From Actinomycetes bacterium (GTDB lineage Bacteria; Actinomycetota; Actinomycetes; Mycobacteriales; Mycobacteriaceae), in NCBI GenBank assembly GCA_022601275.1, contig JAHZIT010000178.1:1-33117 (forward strand): DNA of 33,117 bases, read 5' to 3'. The notes beneath the pieces are model-generated. The model ran no database searches and was not told where the DNA came from. It was given only the letters and a program-made list of their open reading frames with translations. This document shows, piece after piece, positions 17,869 through 24,708 of this stretch. Positions within the stretch are counted from its first letter, which is position 1. Every line of letters begins with the position of its first letter. A program made the translations under genes and the position numbers.

Positions 17869-18651
17869 ATGACGGCCAAGGACCCGGCGTCCGGGGACCC
17901 TTTGGCGCCGTTGGCGGCGCTCCCCGGCGTGGAGCAGGCGGGTCGGGAGGCACGTGAGGAGCTCGGCAGGGCGCACCGGCACCGCACCAACCTGCGTGGC
18001 TGGCCCGAGACGGCCGCGGAGGCGGCGCTGCGGGCGGCTCGGGCTTCGTCGGTGCTCGACGGCGGACCCCTGAAGTTCTCCGACAGCGGACCCGATGAAG
18101 CCCGGGCCGCCGGCGGCGATCCGGTGCTCGCTGGTGCGCTCAGAGTGGCCGAGGCACTCGAGGGCGGCCAAGGCGCCCTGGTCGGCGTATGGCGGCGTTC
18201 GCCGCTTCAAGCGATCGCCAGGTTGCACGCGCTGGCGGCGGCGGACCTGGGCGAAGGTGCTGAACTGGGTCGGCCGCGCGCCGAGGCCGATGTCGGACGC
18301 AGGCTCGAGCTGCTCGCAGACATCGCCACCGGCGCAACGCGGGTTCCTGCGACAGTGTTGGCCGCGGTCGTTCATGGTGAACTGCTCACGCTGGCGCCAT
18401 TCGGCACCGCGGACGGCGTCGTCGCTCGCGGAGTATCGAGGCTTGTGACGATCTCCAGCGGTTTGGACCCGCACGGTCTCGGCGTTCCCGAGGTGCACTG
18501 GATGCGTCGCTCCGGTAACTACCGCGCTGCGGCCCGAGGCTTTGCGGCGGGCACCGCCGAGGGTTTGACGGCTTGGCTGGTACTCAGCAGTGCGGGGCTG
18601 CACGCCGGCGCGCGCGAGGCCTTGTCCATTGCGGAGTCGATGCGGTCGTGA
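17869..18651 (+). CDS. Degenerate Fic-family-like protein (Rv3662c homologue)
   Basis: 260 residues from ATG 17869; a GTG 30 bp upstream is possible. Usually listed as hypothetical or oxidoreductase, with no Rossmann motif visible. I read a Fic fold instead. An N-terminal helix ends ARASSVLDGG (59-66), which fits the Fic inhibitory pattern S/T-xxx-E/D-G/N (S60...D64 G65). VVHGELLTLAPFGTADGVVAR (167-187) aligns with the Fic core H-x-x-F-x-x-x-HPFxDGNGRxxR, and the C-terminal YRAAARGF...LTAWLVLSS resembles the closing helices. The catalytic histidine is alanine (A176), Asn is D182 and the first Arg is V184, so AMP transfer is not expected. Divergent from acs by 65 bp, next to the Ms1 RNA. Confidence applies to the gene; the Fic assignment is moderate. 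Confidence 0.8.
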   Translation: MTAKDPASGDPLAPLAALPGVEQAGREAREELGRAHRHRTNLRGWPETAAEAALRAARASSVLDGGPLKFSDSGPDEARAAGGDPVLAGALRVAEALEGGQGALVGVWRRSPLQAIARLHALAAADLGEGAELGRPRAEADVGRRLELLADIATGATRVPATVLAAVVHGELLTLAPFGTADGVVARGVSRLVTISSGLDPHGLGVPEVHWMRRSGNYRAAARGFAAGTAEGLTAWLVLSSAGLHAGAREALSIAESMRS

Positions 18652-18720
18652 TTCCGGCCTGTTTCCGGGGCAATTCGAGGGGTGCGCAGGAAGCGCAATG
18701 AATCTCAGGGCAGCGCCCCT

Positions 18721-18774
18721 CAGCACAAATAAAGCGGGTCAGCAAAATAAAGCGGGTCAGCAAAATAAAGCGGG
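18721..18774. repeat. Three 18-bp tandem repeats following the Ms1 terminator
   Basis: CAGCAAAATAAAGCGGGT is repeated from 18721 (first copy with one extra base), 18740 and 18758, the last ending at the terminator stem. On the minus strand each copy reads CCCGCTTTATTTTGCTGA, so the foot of the terminator stem plus its T-rich tail is repeated three times in the direction of transcription. Confidence 0.85.
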
Positions 18775-18818
18775 CGGCGCCCCGAAGCATTTCAAAAATG
18801 CCTCAGTTCGCCGCCCGC
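18762..18818 (-). terminator. Terminator of the Ms1-like RNA
   Basis: On the minus strand GCGGGCGGCG (18818-18809) pairs perfectly with CGCCGCCCGC (18779-18770). An inner hairpin GCATTT/AAATGC (18787-18801) sits between, and TTTATTTT follows (18769-18762). Strong stem plus T-rich tail is an intrinsic terminator for minus-strand transcription; in the plus direction no T-run follows. Confidence 0.8.
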
Positions 18819-19078
18819 TAGCACGGATTCCGGTTACCAAGCGTGCTGGATGGGGTTGCGTGGGTGGCCTCGGCGTTCTTACGAAGCGCTACGACTTTCG
18901 ACCTACCCAAAGGTCTTTGGTAGCCGTCCGATTCTCGTAATTCCGCAGGCCCACAACACTCTTACCTATTCCGCGGTATGTGCTCCGCGTGGGTTCCGAA
19001 ACCCGTGCTGGGGAGCCGAGTTTGGGAGATCGAGCCTTCTCTTCTGGCTCGGCCCTGGCCTCTCTCGGCTGCCGTGCT
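18762..19078 (-). ncRNA. Ms1/MTS2823-type 6S-like small RNA
   Basis: The 525-bp gap between the Fic-like and HAD genes has no credible protein. In M. tuberculosis the abundant RNA MTS2823 (Ms1 in M. smegmatis, about 300 nt) lies between Rv3661 and Rv3662c on the Rv3661 strand, which corresponds to the minus strand here. Seen: a promoter at 19110-19082, a 5' segment AGCACGG (19078-19072) complementary to CCGTGCT (18826-18820) just before the terminator, giving the closing helix of a 6S-like rod, and a strong terminator. Predicted length is about 310 nt. Ms1 binds RNA polymerase core lacking sigma, especially in stationary phase. The 5' end is uncertain by several bases. Confidence 0.8.
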
Positions 19079-19081
19079 TCC

Positions 19082-19110
19082 TTTGTACTACGTGATATCG
19101 GTCACAGCAA
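19082..19110 (-). promoter_or_regulatory. Promoter of the Ms1-like RNA
   Basis: On the minus strand, TTGCTG (19110-19105), a 17-bp spacer and TACAAA (19087-19082) form a plausible sigma-A type promoter, about 6-8 bases before the start of the paired 5' segment. A perfect inverted repeat GGCCCA-4-TGGGCC (19111-19126) abuts the -35 box and may be a regulator site or the end signal of the upstream HAD gene. Confidence 0.5.
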
Positions 19111-19176
19111 GGCCCAATTCTGGGCCGACCTCAGATCGTTACGGCGTGGCGCCGGCTACTGAGAAGTAGCTTCTTC

Positions 19177-20034
19177 TCAGAACGCGAGCCGGCGTAGCAG
19201 TGAGTAGGTCAACGCACCTGCAGCCAGGGCGCTCACCCCGACTGCAGCGGTCGTGGCCACCGCCGCTCCAGACGGGGCCGGGATTCGATCGCGCAGCGAC
19301 ACTGACTTGGAAAACGTCTGCACCGGCCAGCCCCGCGCGGCTGCTTCCTTGCGCAACGTGCGGTCCGGATTGGCCACCGTCGGATGGCCTACTGCTTCGA
19401 GCATCGGCAGGTCGCTGATCGAGTCTGAGTAGGCGTAGCAGTGTTCGAGGGCATAGCCCTCGCGGGCGGCCAGCGCGCGGATTGCCTCGGCTTTGCCCTC
19501 GCCAAAGCAGTGGAAAGCGATTTCGCCGGTGTACCGACCATCCTCGACCACCATTCGCGTCGCCATCGCGTGGGTGGCGCCGAGTGCGCGCGCGATCGGT
19601 GCGACGATCTCCTCCCCGGAGGCCGACACGACGACCACGTCGCGGCCGCACAGTCGGTGGTCGGCGATGAGTTCGGCTGCCTCGGCGAAGACCAGCGGAT
19701 CCACGATGTCGTGCAGCGTTTCGCGCACGATGGACTTGACCTGTTCGACATCCCATCCGGCGCACATATTCGTGATGTTGGACCGCATCCGGTCCATCTG
19801 GTCGCTGTCGGCGCCAGACATCAGGACGAGGAATTGCGCGTATGACGATTTGAGGACGGCGCGCCGGTTAATTAGCCCCTGGCTGAGAAAAGGTTTACTG
19901 AAAGCCGCGGTCCCCGATTTTGCGATCACGGTTTTGTCAAGATCGAAGAACGCTGCGGTGCGAATAGGGCGGTCCGATGAGGCAGGCCATTTCTGCGTTG
20001 GGTCAACGTCGGCCGCCGGGTCGGATGAGATCAC
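19177..20034 (-). CDS. HAD-superfamily (SerB-like) phosphatase with C-terminal membrane segment (Rv3661 homologue)
   Basis: 285 residues from GTG 20034, close to the 287 of Rv3661. Upstream in-frame starts are disfavoured because a TATGCT -10 element lies six bases before this GTG. HAD subfamily IB motifs: I, AAFFDLDKT (D31, D33); II, VVVSASGEE; III, the lysine in GEGKAEA; IV, YSDSISDLPML. The helical cap between motifs I and II contains SYAQFLVLMSGA. A final hydrophobic helix (about 258-280) followed by LLRRLAF suggests a tail anchor. Likely a phosphomonoesterase; substrate unknown. M. tuberculosis databases sometimes call it inhibition-of-morphological-differentiation protein. A hairpin CTGAGAA/TTCTCAG overlaps the gene end (19159-19180). 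Confidence 0.9.
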   Translation of the reverse strand: MISSDPAADVDPTQKWPASSDRPIRTAAFFDLDKTVIAKSGTAAFSKPFLSQGLINRRAVLKSSYAQFLVLMSGADSDQMDRMRSNITNMCAGWDVEQVKSIVRETLHDIVDPLVFAEAAELIADHRLCGRDVVVVSASGEEIVAPIARALGATHAMATRMVVEDGRYTGEIAFHCFGEGKAEAIRALAAREGYALEHCYAYSDSISDLPMLEAVGHPTVANPDRTLRKEAAARGWPVQTFSKSVSLRDRIPAPSGAAVATTAAVGVSALAAGALTYSLLRRLAF

Positions 20035-20046
20035 CACGCCAGCATA
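20035..20046 (-). promoter_or_regulatory. Leaderless-type -10 element for the HAD phosphatase
   Basis: TATGCT (20046-20041, minus strand) fits TANNNT and ends six bases before GTG 20034; no ribosome site is visible. It fixes the start well downstream of the longest frame. Confidence 0.5.
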
Positions 20047-20181
20047 AGGGGACGGCGTCTGCCGCTGTGCATCAGGCGGGACAAAATGGCAGTTCACGAC
20101 ACGTGTTTGCGCTTTTCGTATGTCCCGTGCGGGTGGCCTTCCCGGCGGTTTCGTACTTGCGCTTGCGTGCGCTGGCGAGTG

Positions 20182-20187
20182 TATAGT
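20182..20187 (+). promoter_or_regulatory. -10 box of the 6C RNA
   Basis: TATAGT is one of the closest matches to the consensus -10 in the window. It is followed about seven bases later by the predicted RNA start. The -35 is poorly defined; TTGCGC at 20157-20162 has a long 19-bp spacer. Confidence 0.6.
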
Positions 20188-20194
20188 AAGCGTC

Positions 20195-20290
20195 ACTCGA
20201 CTTATGTCGGGTGTGGATCAGCCCGACCCCCCGGGGCTGATACACGACGACCTCCGCCTCCTCCCCCTTGGCGGGGGTCGTCCTTTTTTT
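20195..20290 (+). ncRNA. 6C-family small RNA (B11-type)
   Basis: About 95 nt in the gap between the HAD gene and ssd, the same position as M. tuberculosis B11 (6C) between Rv3661 and Rv3660c. Two stem-loops are explicit. Stem 1 pairs ATCAGCCC (20217-20224) with GGGCTGAT (20234-20241), flanked by GTGT/ACAC, with a loop holding exactly six C (20227-20232). Stem 2 pairs GACGACC-T-CCGCC (20246-20258) with GGCGG-G-GGTCGTC (20270-20282), with a loop holding five C (20263-20267). Seven T follow. C-rich loops in both hairpins define the 6C family; the loops pair with G-rich mRNAs such as those for growth and DNA-replication genes. Confidence 0.92.
20246..20290 (+). terminator. Intrinsic terminator of the 6C RNA
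   Basis: The 13-bp second stem (with one G-T pair) followed directly by TTTTTTT at 20284-20290 is the clearest intrinsic terminator in the window; it forms the 3' part of the RNA. The remaining 158 bp up to ssd holds the DnaA-box-like pair and no gene. Confidence 0.9.
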
Positions 20291-20370
20291 CGGCGGCGTC
20301 CCGCGAATTTTCATGGCCGCTCACCGGCAAGTTGCTTGGCCAGTTCCTTGGCGTGGTCCCGGTGAGTGAT

Positions 20371-20397
20371 CTGTCCACAATTCCACGTTGATCCACA
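20371..20397 (+). promoter_or_regulatory. Two DnaA-box-like sequences upstream of ssd
   Basis: CTGTCCACA (20371-20379) and TGATCCACA (20389-20397) each differ by one base from TTGTCCACA or TTATCCACA. They lie in the same orientation 18 bp apart, 50-80 bp before the ssd start. DnaA is also a transcription factor at such doublets. Functional assignment is inference. Confidence 0.35.
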
Positions 20398-20448
20398 GAT
20401 TCCGATGGTGCACTTTCGGCGGGCTCGGAGACAGTCGACGCTTGGGTC

Positions 20449-21591
20449 ATGACCAAGCCCGCAGAGCCCCCAGGGATTCTGGCCGTGATCGACGGCAAGG
20501 CGCTCAACACCGACATCGACCGCGTGGTGGCCGCCGCCGGCTTGCCGGTGGCGCGCACCCGTGAACCGTCCAGCCGCAGGGTTTGGACCAGTGCCGCGGC
20601 GATTCTTCTAGATGCCCGTGCCGCGCGGCGGTGCGCCGAGCGAGGAATGCCCCGGCGTGCGCGGGTATTCCTGGTCGGTGACACCGAGCCCGGCCCAGCC
20701 GATTGGGAGGCGGCTGTTGCGATCGGTGCGCAAGGAGTCGTGACGTTACCCGCAGGTGACAGCGATCTGATGGCGGCCCTGTCCGATGCCGCGGAGGCTT
20801 CGCCGGCATCGGACAGTCACGGCGCACGCGGACCTGTCGTAGCTGTCCTCGCAGGTCGTGGTGGCGCTGGTGCTTCGGTGTTCGCCACCGCGCTGGCCCA
20901 AGAATCCGCCGAGTCGCTGCTCATCGACGGGGACCCCTGGGGTGGTGGACTCGATCTGGTTCTCGGTAGTGAATCGGAGCCCGGCCTGCGGTGGCCCGAT
21001 CTCTCGTCGGCCGGCGGCCGCCTGAGCTACGCGGCACTGCGTGATGCCTTGCCGGGGCGGCACGGGGTCAGCCTGCTCTCGGGCGGTCGCGTGATGCCCG
21101 GCGATCCATCCGGCGGTGAGATGAGAAGCAGCGACGGCAGGTGCAACGAAATCAACCCTCTGCCGCTGTCCGCGGTGATCGACGCGGGAAGCCGGGCGGG
21201 GGTGACCGTGGTCTGCGATGTGGCTCGGCAGTCGACCCCTGCCGCCGAGACCGCGCTAGCCGCTGCGGACCTCGTCGTGTTGATCACGACGGCTGACGTG
21301 CGCTCATGTGCGGCCTCGGCGGCTATTTCCCGGTGGGCCTCGGCCGGCAACCCGAATACCGGGGTGTTGGTACGCGGTCCGTCTCCGGGCGGTCTCCGGC
21401 CTACCGACATCGCCCAGATCGTGGGTCTGCCGGTGCTGGCGTCGATGCGTCCCGAACCCGGCATCCGGCCCCGCCTCGAGCGCGGTGGGCTCAGCCTGGG
21501 GCGGCGCTCACCGTTGGCAAGTGCTGCCCGCAAAGTCCTCGCAGTTCTTTGCCAGAACCCGCACCTCGGACGCCTCGAGTCCAGGCCATGA
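20449..21591 (+). CDS. ssd: Septum-site-determining protein Ssd / TadZ-CpaE-like ATPase-fold protein
   Basis: 380 residues, homologue of Rv3660c. The N-terminal part (about 8-112) looks like a receiver-type alpha/beta domain without an obvious phosphorylation site. The C-terminal part is MinD/ParA-like: VVAVLAGRGGAGASVFATALA (130-150), LLIDGDPWGGGLD, and a VVCDVARQ switch-like block. The P-loop lacks both lysines of KGGxGKT (R137 and A142), so ATP turnover is doubtful. In M. tuberculosis Ssd alters septation when overproduced. Because it starts the tad operon and overlaps tadA by ATGA, the TadZ role (polar placement of the pilus machine) is the more direct reading. No good ribosome site before ATG 20449; GTG 20485 is an alternative start. 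Confidence 0.88.
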   Translation: MTKPAEPPGILAVIDGKALNTDIDRVVAAAGLPVARTREPSSRRVWTSAAAILLDARAARRCAERGMPRRARVFLVGDTEPGPADWEAAVAIGAQGVVTLPAGDSDLMAALSDAAEASPASDSHGARGPVVAVLAGRGGAGASVFATALAQESAESLLIDGDPWGGGLDLVLGSESEPGLRWPDLSSAGGRLSYAALRDALPGRHGVSLLSGGRVMPGDPSGGEMRSSDGRCNEINPLPLSAVIDAGSRAGVTVVCDVARQSTPAAETALAAADLVVLITTADVRSCAASAAISRWASAGNPNTGVLVRGPSPGGLRPTDIAQIVGLPVLASMRPEPGIRPRLERGGLSLGRRSPLASAARKVLAVLCQNPHLGRLESRP

Positions 21592-22766
21592 GCGCGTCGC
21601 TGATCGATCGGGTGCGAGAGCGGCTCGCGGCCGACGGCGTACCGCTGCGGCCGAGCGTGGTGGCGGCAGCGATCCGTGCGGAGTCCGGCGGGGTGCTCGG
21701 GGATACCGAGGTGTTGACCAGTCTTCGCGAAATGCAGACCGAACTGGTGGGCGTCGGAATTCTGGAACCATTGCTGCGCGGTCCGGGCACTACCGATGTG
21801 CTGGTGACCGCCCCCGACGCCGTCTGGGTGGACGACGGCAACGGTTTGCGGCGGAGTTCAGTGCGATTCGCGGACGAGGCTGCGGTGCGCCGGCTCGCCC
21901 AGCGTTTGGCGCTGAGCGCCGGGCGCCGCCTCGACGAAGCCCAACCCTGGGTCGACGGGCATCTCAGCCATCTGGGGTCGGCCCACCCGGACGGCGTACA
22001 TACCGTGCGGTTTCACGCGGTGCTGCCCCCGGTTGCCGCAGGGGGCACCTGTCTGTCCCTGCGGATACTTAGGCCGGCCACTCAGGATCTCGACACGTTG
22101 GTCGAAACGGGCGCGATCGAGGCCGAGGCAGGCGATCTGGTGCGCGACGTCATCGACACGCGGTTGGCTTTCGTCGTCTCCGGCGGAACCGGGGCCGGCA
22201 AGACCACTCTGTTGGCGGCCATGCTCGGCGCCGTGACTGCAGACGAGCGCATCGTGTGTGTGGAGGATGCCAACGAGCTGGCACCTCGGCACCCACATCT
22301 GGTGAAGCTCGTCGCACGCTGTGCCAACGTCGAGGGCGTCGGCGAGGTGACCGTTCGCGACCTGGTCAAGCAGGCGCTGCGGATGCGGCCCGATCGGATC
22401 GTCATCGGTGAGGTTCGTGGAGCTGAGGTCATCGACCTGCTCGGGGCGCTGAACACCGGACACGATGGTGGCGCGGGCACGGTGCACGCCAACAATCCGG
22501 CAGAGGTACCCGCCCGGTTCGAAGCGCTGGGGGCGCTTGGCGGGCTCGATCGCGGCGCATTGCACAGTCAGCTGGCCGCCGCCATCCAGGTTGTTCTGCA
22601 CGTCACACGTGACGGCGCGGGAAGTCGCCGTCTGAGCGAGGTGGGGCTGCTCCAACGTGGCGACGACGGCCGAGTGTTTGTGCTGCCCTGCTGGAATCGG
22701 CGCAGCGGTTTCGGGCGCGGCGCCGACACTCTGGCCACGTTGGTACGCACACGAAGGCGACCGTGA
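21588..22766 (+). CDS. tadA: Tad secretion ATPase TadA/CpaF (Rv3659c homologue)
   Basis: 392 residues from ATG 21588 (ATGA overlap with ssd); a longer frame inside ssd is ignored. Type II/IV secretion ATPase motifs: N-terminal domain with GTTDVLV and VDDGNGLRR, Walker A GGTGAGKTT (199-207, K205), Asp box VCVEDANEL, and Walker B RIVIGEVRG (270-278). The His-box region follows (TGHDGGAGTVHANNP). Hexameric cytoplasmic motor that powers Flp pilus assembly through TadB/TadC. All nucleotide-binding residues are intact, in contrast to the upstream Ssd, so this is the only apparent working ATPase of the operon. Confidence 0.95.
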   Translation: MSASLIDRVRERLAADGVPLRPSVVAAAIRAESGGVLGDTEVLTSLREMQTELVGVGILEPLLRGPGTTDVLVTAPDAVWVDDGNGLRRSSVRFADEAAVRRLAQRLALSAGRRLDEAQPWVDGHLSHLGSAHPDGVHTVRFHAVLPPVAAGGTCLSLRILRPATQDLDTLVETGAIEAEAGDLVRDVIDTRLAFVVSGGTGAGKTTLLAAMLGAVTADERIVCVEDANELAPRHPHLVKLVARCANVEGVGEVTVRDLVKQALRMRPDRIVIGEVRGAEVIDLLGALNTGHDGGAGTVHANNPAEVPARFEALGALGGLDRGALHSQLAAAIQVVLHVTRDGAGSRRLSEVGLLQRGDDGRVFVLPCWNRRSGFGRGADTLATLVRTRRRP

Positions 22767-23584
22767 CCGGCGCGGCCCTGGCACTGGCCGCGGCAGTTCT
22801 GCTCGTCCCAGCCTCCTCGCGCCAGCGCGCCCGGGCACTGATGATGCTGCGACGCCGACGCCGACGCCTGCGGCTCGCGGTCTTGCCTTTCGCGGTGACC
22901 GCTTGCGCAGCATTGTCGTTGCTGATGCCGTGGACTGCCCTTTCGGGGCTGGGCCTGCTGATCGCGACGTCTCTGGTTCGTCGGGGCCTCGTCCTTCGGC
23001 GGCGAGCCGCCAACGCGGAAGCATCTGCACTGCAGGGTGCGCTCGACGTTCTGGTCGGGGAGTTGAGGGTCGGCGCGCATCCCGTCGCCGCGATCGGCGT
23101 AGCGGCCCAGGAGGTAGCGGCCCAGGAGGTAGCGGCTCACGAGTCGGACGGTCGCGTTGCCAAGTCACTGCGGTCGGTCGCCTCGCGCGCCTTTCTAGGA
23201 GCCGATGTAGCTGCCGGACTACGCGCAGAGGCGCAGCGGTCAACGTCTCCGGGTCACTGGGAGAGGTTGGCAGTGTGTTGGCAACTCGCGCACACACACG
23301 GGTTGGCGATCGCGACCCTGATGCAGGCTGCGCAGCGAGACATCGTCGAGCGCGGACGCTTCCATCAGGGTGTGGAAGCCGGTATGGCCGGCGCCCGCGC
23401 CACCGCGGCGATCCTTGCCGGCCTGCCGCTGGTGGGTGTTCTGCTCGGTCAATCAATCGGTGCCGATCCATTGAGTTTCCTGTTCTCCGACGGAGCGGGT
23501 GGCTGGTTGCTCGTCGTCGGCTGCGGCTTGACCTGTTGCGGCCTCCTCTGGTCCGATCGCATCATCTCGAAGGTACTGATATGA
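22763..23584 (+). CDS. tadB: Tad inner-membrane platform protein TadB (Rv3658c homologue)
   Basis: 273 residues; GTG overlaps the tadA stop (GTGA). Two N-terminal membrane segments (about 3-18 and 37-72, the latter probably a pair) flank a very basic loop RRRRRRLR. A T2SSF domain follows (about 90-210; LDVLVGELRVGAHPVAAI ... LQAAQRDIVERG...FHQGVEAGMAGARATAA), then two C-terminal membrane helices. It forms the membrane platform engaged by TadA. A 15-bp triplication adds AAQEVAAQEVAAHE in the T2SSF domain. It overlaps tadC by ATGA. Confidence 0.92.
   Translation: MTGAALALAAAVLLVPASSRQRARALMMLRRRRRRLRLAVLPFAVTACAALSLLMPWTALSGLGLLIATSLVRRGLVLRRRAANAEASALQGALDVLVGELRVGAHPVAAIGVAAQEVAAQEVAAHESDGRVAKSLRSVASRAFLGADVAAGLRAEAQRSTSPGHWERLAVCWQLAHTHGLAIATLMQAAQRDIVERGRFHQGVEAGMAGARATAAILAGLPLVGVLLGQSIGADPLSFLFSDGAGGWLLVVGCGLTCCGLLWSDRIISKVLI
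23099..23143. repeat. Triplicated 15-bp unit inside tadB
   Basis: GTAGCGGCCCAGGAG at 23099-23113 and 23114-23128 is perfect; GTAGCGGCTCACGAG at 23129-23143 has two changes. In frame, it encodes VAAQE, VAAQE, VAAHE and lengthens a helix by whole units without breaking the frame. Confidence 0.9.
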
Positions 23585-24153
23585 CATGGGCCGCAGCGTT
23601 TCTCGCAGCATCCGTGCTGGCAATACCCCGGACTTCGTTCAACCGGATCAGGGCGGATCTGCGGCCGGTTGGCGAACATCGCCGACGCCCGGTCGTCGAC
23701 GATGCGCTCTCGGCCGCGGCCACCCTGGACCTTTTTGCCGCGTGTCTGCGCTCGGGCATGGCGGTCTCGGGGGCAGCGGCTGCAGTCACTGAGTCCGCGC
23801 CCACTTCAATGGCAGCGCTGTTCCGCCGTGCCGCCGATCTTCTGGCGCTTGGGGCGGACCCGGCTACAGCTTGGGTGAGCCCCGTTGAGCCCGCGGACAA
23901 GACCGTACAGGCCTTGATGAGGATGGCTCGCCGATCGGCGAGCTCGGGTGCTGTGCTGGCACAGGGGATCGAGGATCTCGCTGCCCAGCTTCGGGCCGAG
24001 GCCGTCGACGCTGCGAGGGCAAAGGCGGAGCGCGCCTCGGTATTGATCGCGGGGCCGCTTGGGATGTGCTATCTGCCCGCGTTCCTGTGCTTGGGCGTGG
24101 TGCCGGTGATCGCTGGACTGGCGGTCGAGGTTCTGCGCTCGGGAGTGCTGTGA
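23581..24153 (+). CDS. tadC: Tad inner-membrane platform protein TadC (Rv3657c homologue)
   Basis: 190 residues from ATG 23581 (ATGA overlap with tadB); a much longer frame overlapping tadB is a shadow. An N-terminal hydrophobic segment (MTWAAAFLAASVLAI), a shortened T2SSF domain (LFAACLRSGMAVSGAAAAV ... VQALMRMARRSASSGAVLAQGIEDLA) and two C-terminal membrane helices (LGMCYLPAFLCLGVVPVIAGL). Partner of TadB in the pilus platform. Shorter than proteobacterial TadC, as usual in actinobacteria. 22 bp separate it from the pilin gene. Confidence 0.9.
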   Translation: MTWAAAFLAASVLAIPRTSFNRIRADLRPVGEHRRRPVVDDALSAAATLDLFAACLRSGMAVSGAAAAVTESAPTSMAALFRRAADLLALGADPATAWVSPVEPADKTVQALMRMARRSASSGAVLAQGIEDLAAQLRAEAVDAARAKAERASVLIAGPLGMCYLPAFLCLGVVPVIAGLAVEVLRSGVL

Positions 24154-24175
24154 CCAGAAATGAATGAGAGGATCC

Positions 24176-24379
24176 ATGATGAGAGAACGCTTTCGGGACC
24201 TGCGAACCCGCCTGGCCGTTGCGGCGGTAGCCGAAGACGGCATGTCGACGGTCGAATACTCGATAGGCACCATCGCGGCGGCCGCGTTCGGGGCCGTCCT
24301 CTACACCGTCGTCACCGGGGACTCCATCGTCGGTGCATTGACCAATCTCATCAGCCGGGCGCTGAACACCAAGTTCTAG
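24176..24379 (+). CDS. flp: Flp-type pilin (Rv3656c homologue)
   Basis: 67 residues from ATG 24176, chosen because GAGAGGA lies just upstream; ATG 24164 would add four residues and ATG 24179 remove one. A basic leader is followed by DG|MSTVEYSIGTIAAAAFGAVLYTVV. Cleavage is expected after G22, giving a mature pilin with glutamate at +5 and tyrosine at +6, the Flp signature. Mature length is 45 residues, almost all one hydrophobic helix plus a short tail GDSIVGALTNLISRALNTKF. It is the structural subunit of the tad pilus. Prepilin processing needs a TadV peptidase, which is not encoded here. Confidence 0.93.
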   Translation: MMRERFRDLRTRLAVAAVAEDGMSTVEYSIGTIAAAAFGAVLYTVVTGDSIVGALTNLISRALNTKF

Positions 24380-24393
24380 GTGGAGAATCCGGA

Positions 24394-24708
24394 ATGGCCA
24401 CCGCGGAAGCTGCTTTCGCGATCCTCGCCTTGGTGGCAGTGCTGGCAGTCTGCCTGGCAGGCCTCACCGCAGTATCCATGCAGGTGCGCTGCGTGGATGC
24501 AGCCCGGGAGGCGGCCCGTCTGGCCGCGCGGGGTGACGACAGTGGCGCTGACCGGGCGGCGCGTACTGTCGCGCCCGGCGGCGCGGTGCTGCGCTTGCGC
24601 CGCAACGGAACCTACGTGGTCGCCACCGTCACCGCGAGATCGCCCTTTCTACCGGGCATTCCGATCGGTGCGGAGGCTATCGCCGCAGCTGAATCAGGTG
24701 TTCGGTGA
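24394..24708 (+). CDS. TadE-like pseudopilin (Rv3655c homologue)
   Basis: 104 residues from ATG 24394, with GGTGGAG 11 bases upstream; no in-frame start lies further upstream before the pilin region. It begins MATAEAAFAILALVAVLAVC, a single N-terminal helix with glutamate at position 5, so the start methionine coincides with the residue that would follow pilin cleavage. The rest, with VDAAREAARLAARGDD, is the TadE/TadF pattern. The upstream codons in this frame read GESG, exactly like a prepilin site but untranslated by this start. The M. tuberculosis homologue was reported as a secreted factor affecting macrophage death. It overlaps the next gene by 11 bp. Confidence 0.85.
   Translation: MATAEAAFAILALVAVLAVCLAGLTAVSMQVRCVDAAREAARLAARGDDSGADRAARTVAPGGAVLRLRRNGTYVVATVTARSPFLPGIPIGAEAIAAAESGVR

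Noticed and set aside
18721..18774. CRISPR-like array
   Set aside because: The 18-bp units are directly adjacent with no spacers and no cas genes nearby; a simple tandem repeat.
20072..20314. Possible 80-residue minus-strand protein in the HAD-ssd gap
   Set aside because: It is antisense to the clearly structured 6C RNA and has no start signal or similarity.
21858..23471. 537-codon minus-strand frame across tadA and tadB
   Set aside because: Low-complexity arginine/proline-rich product opposite well-supported tad genes; shadow.
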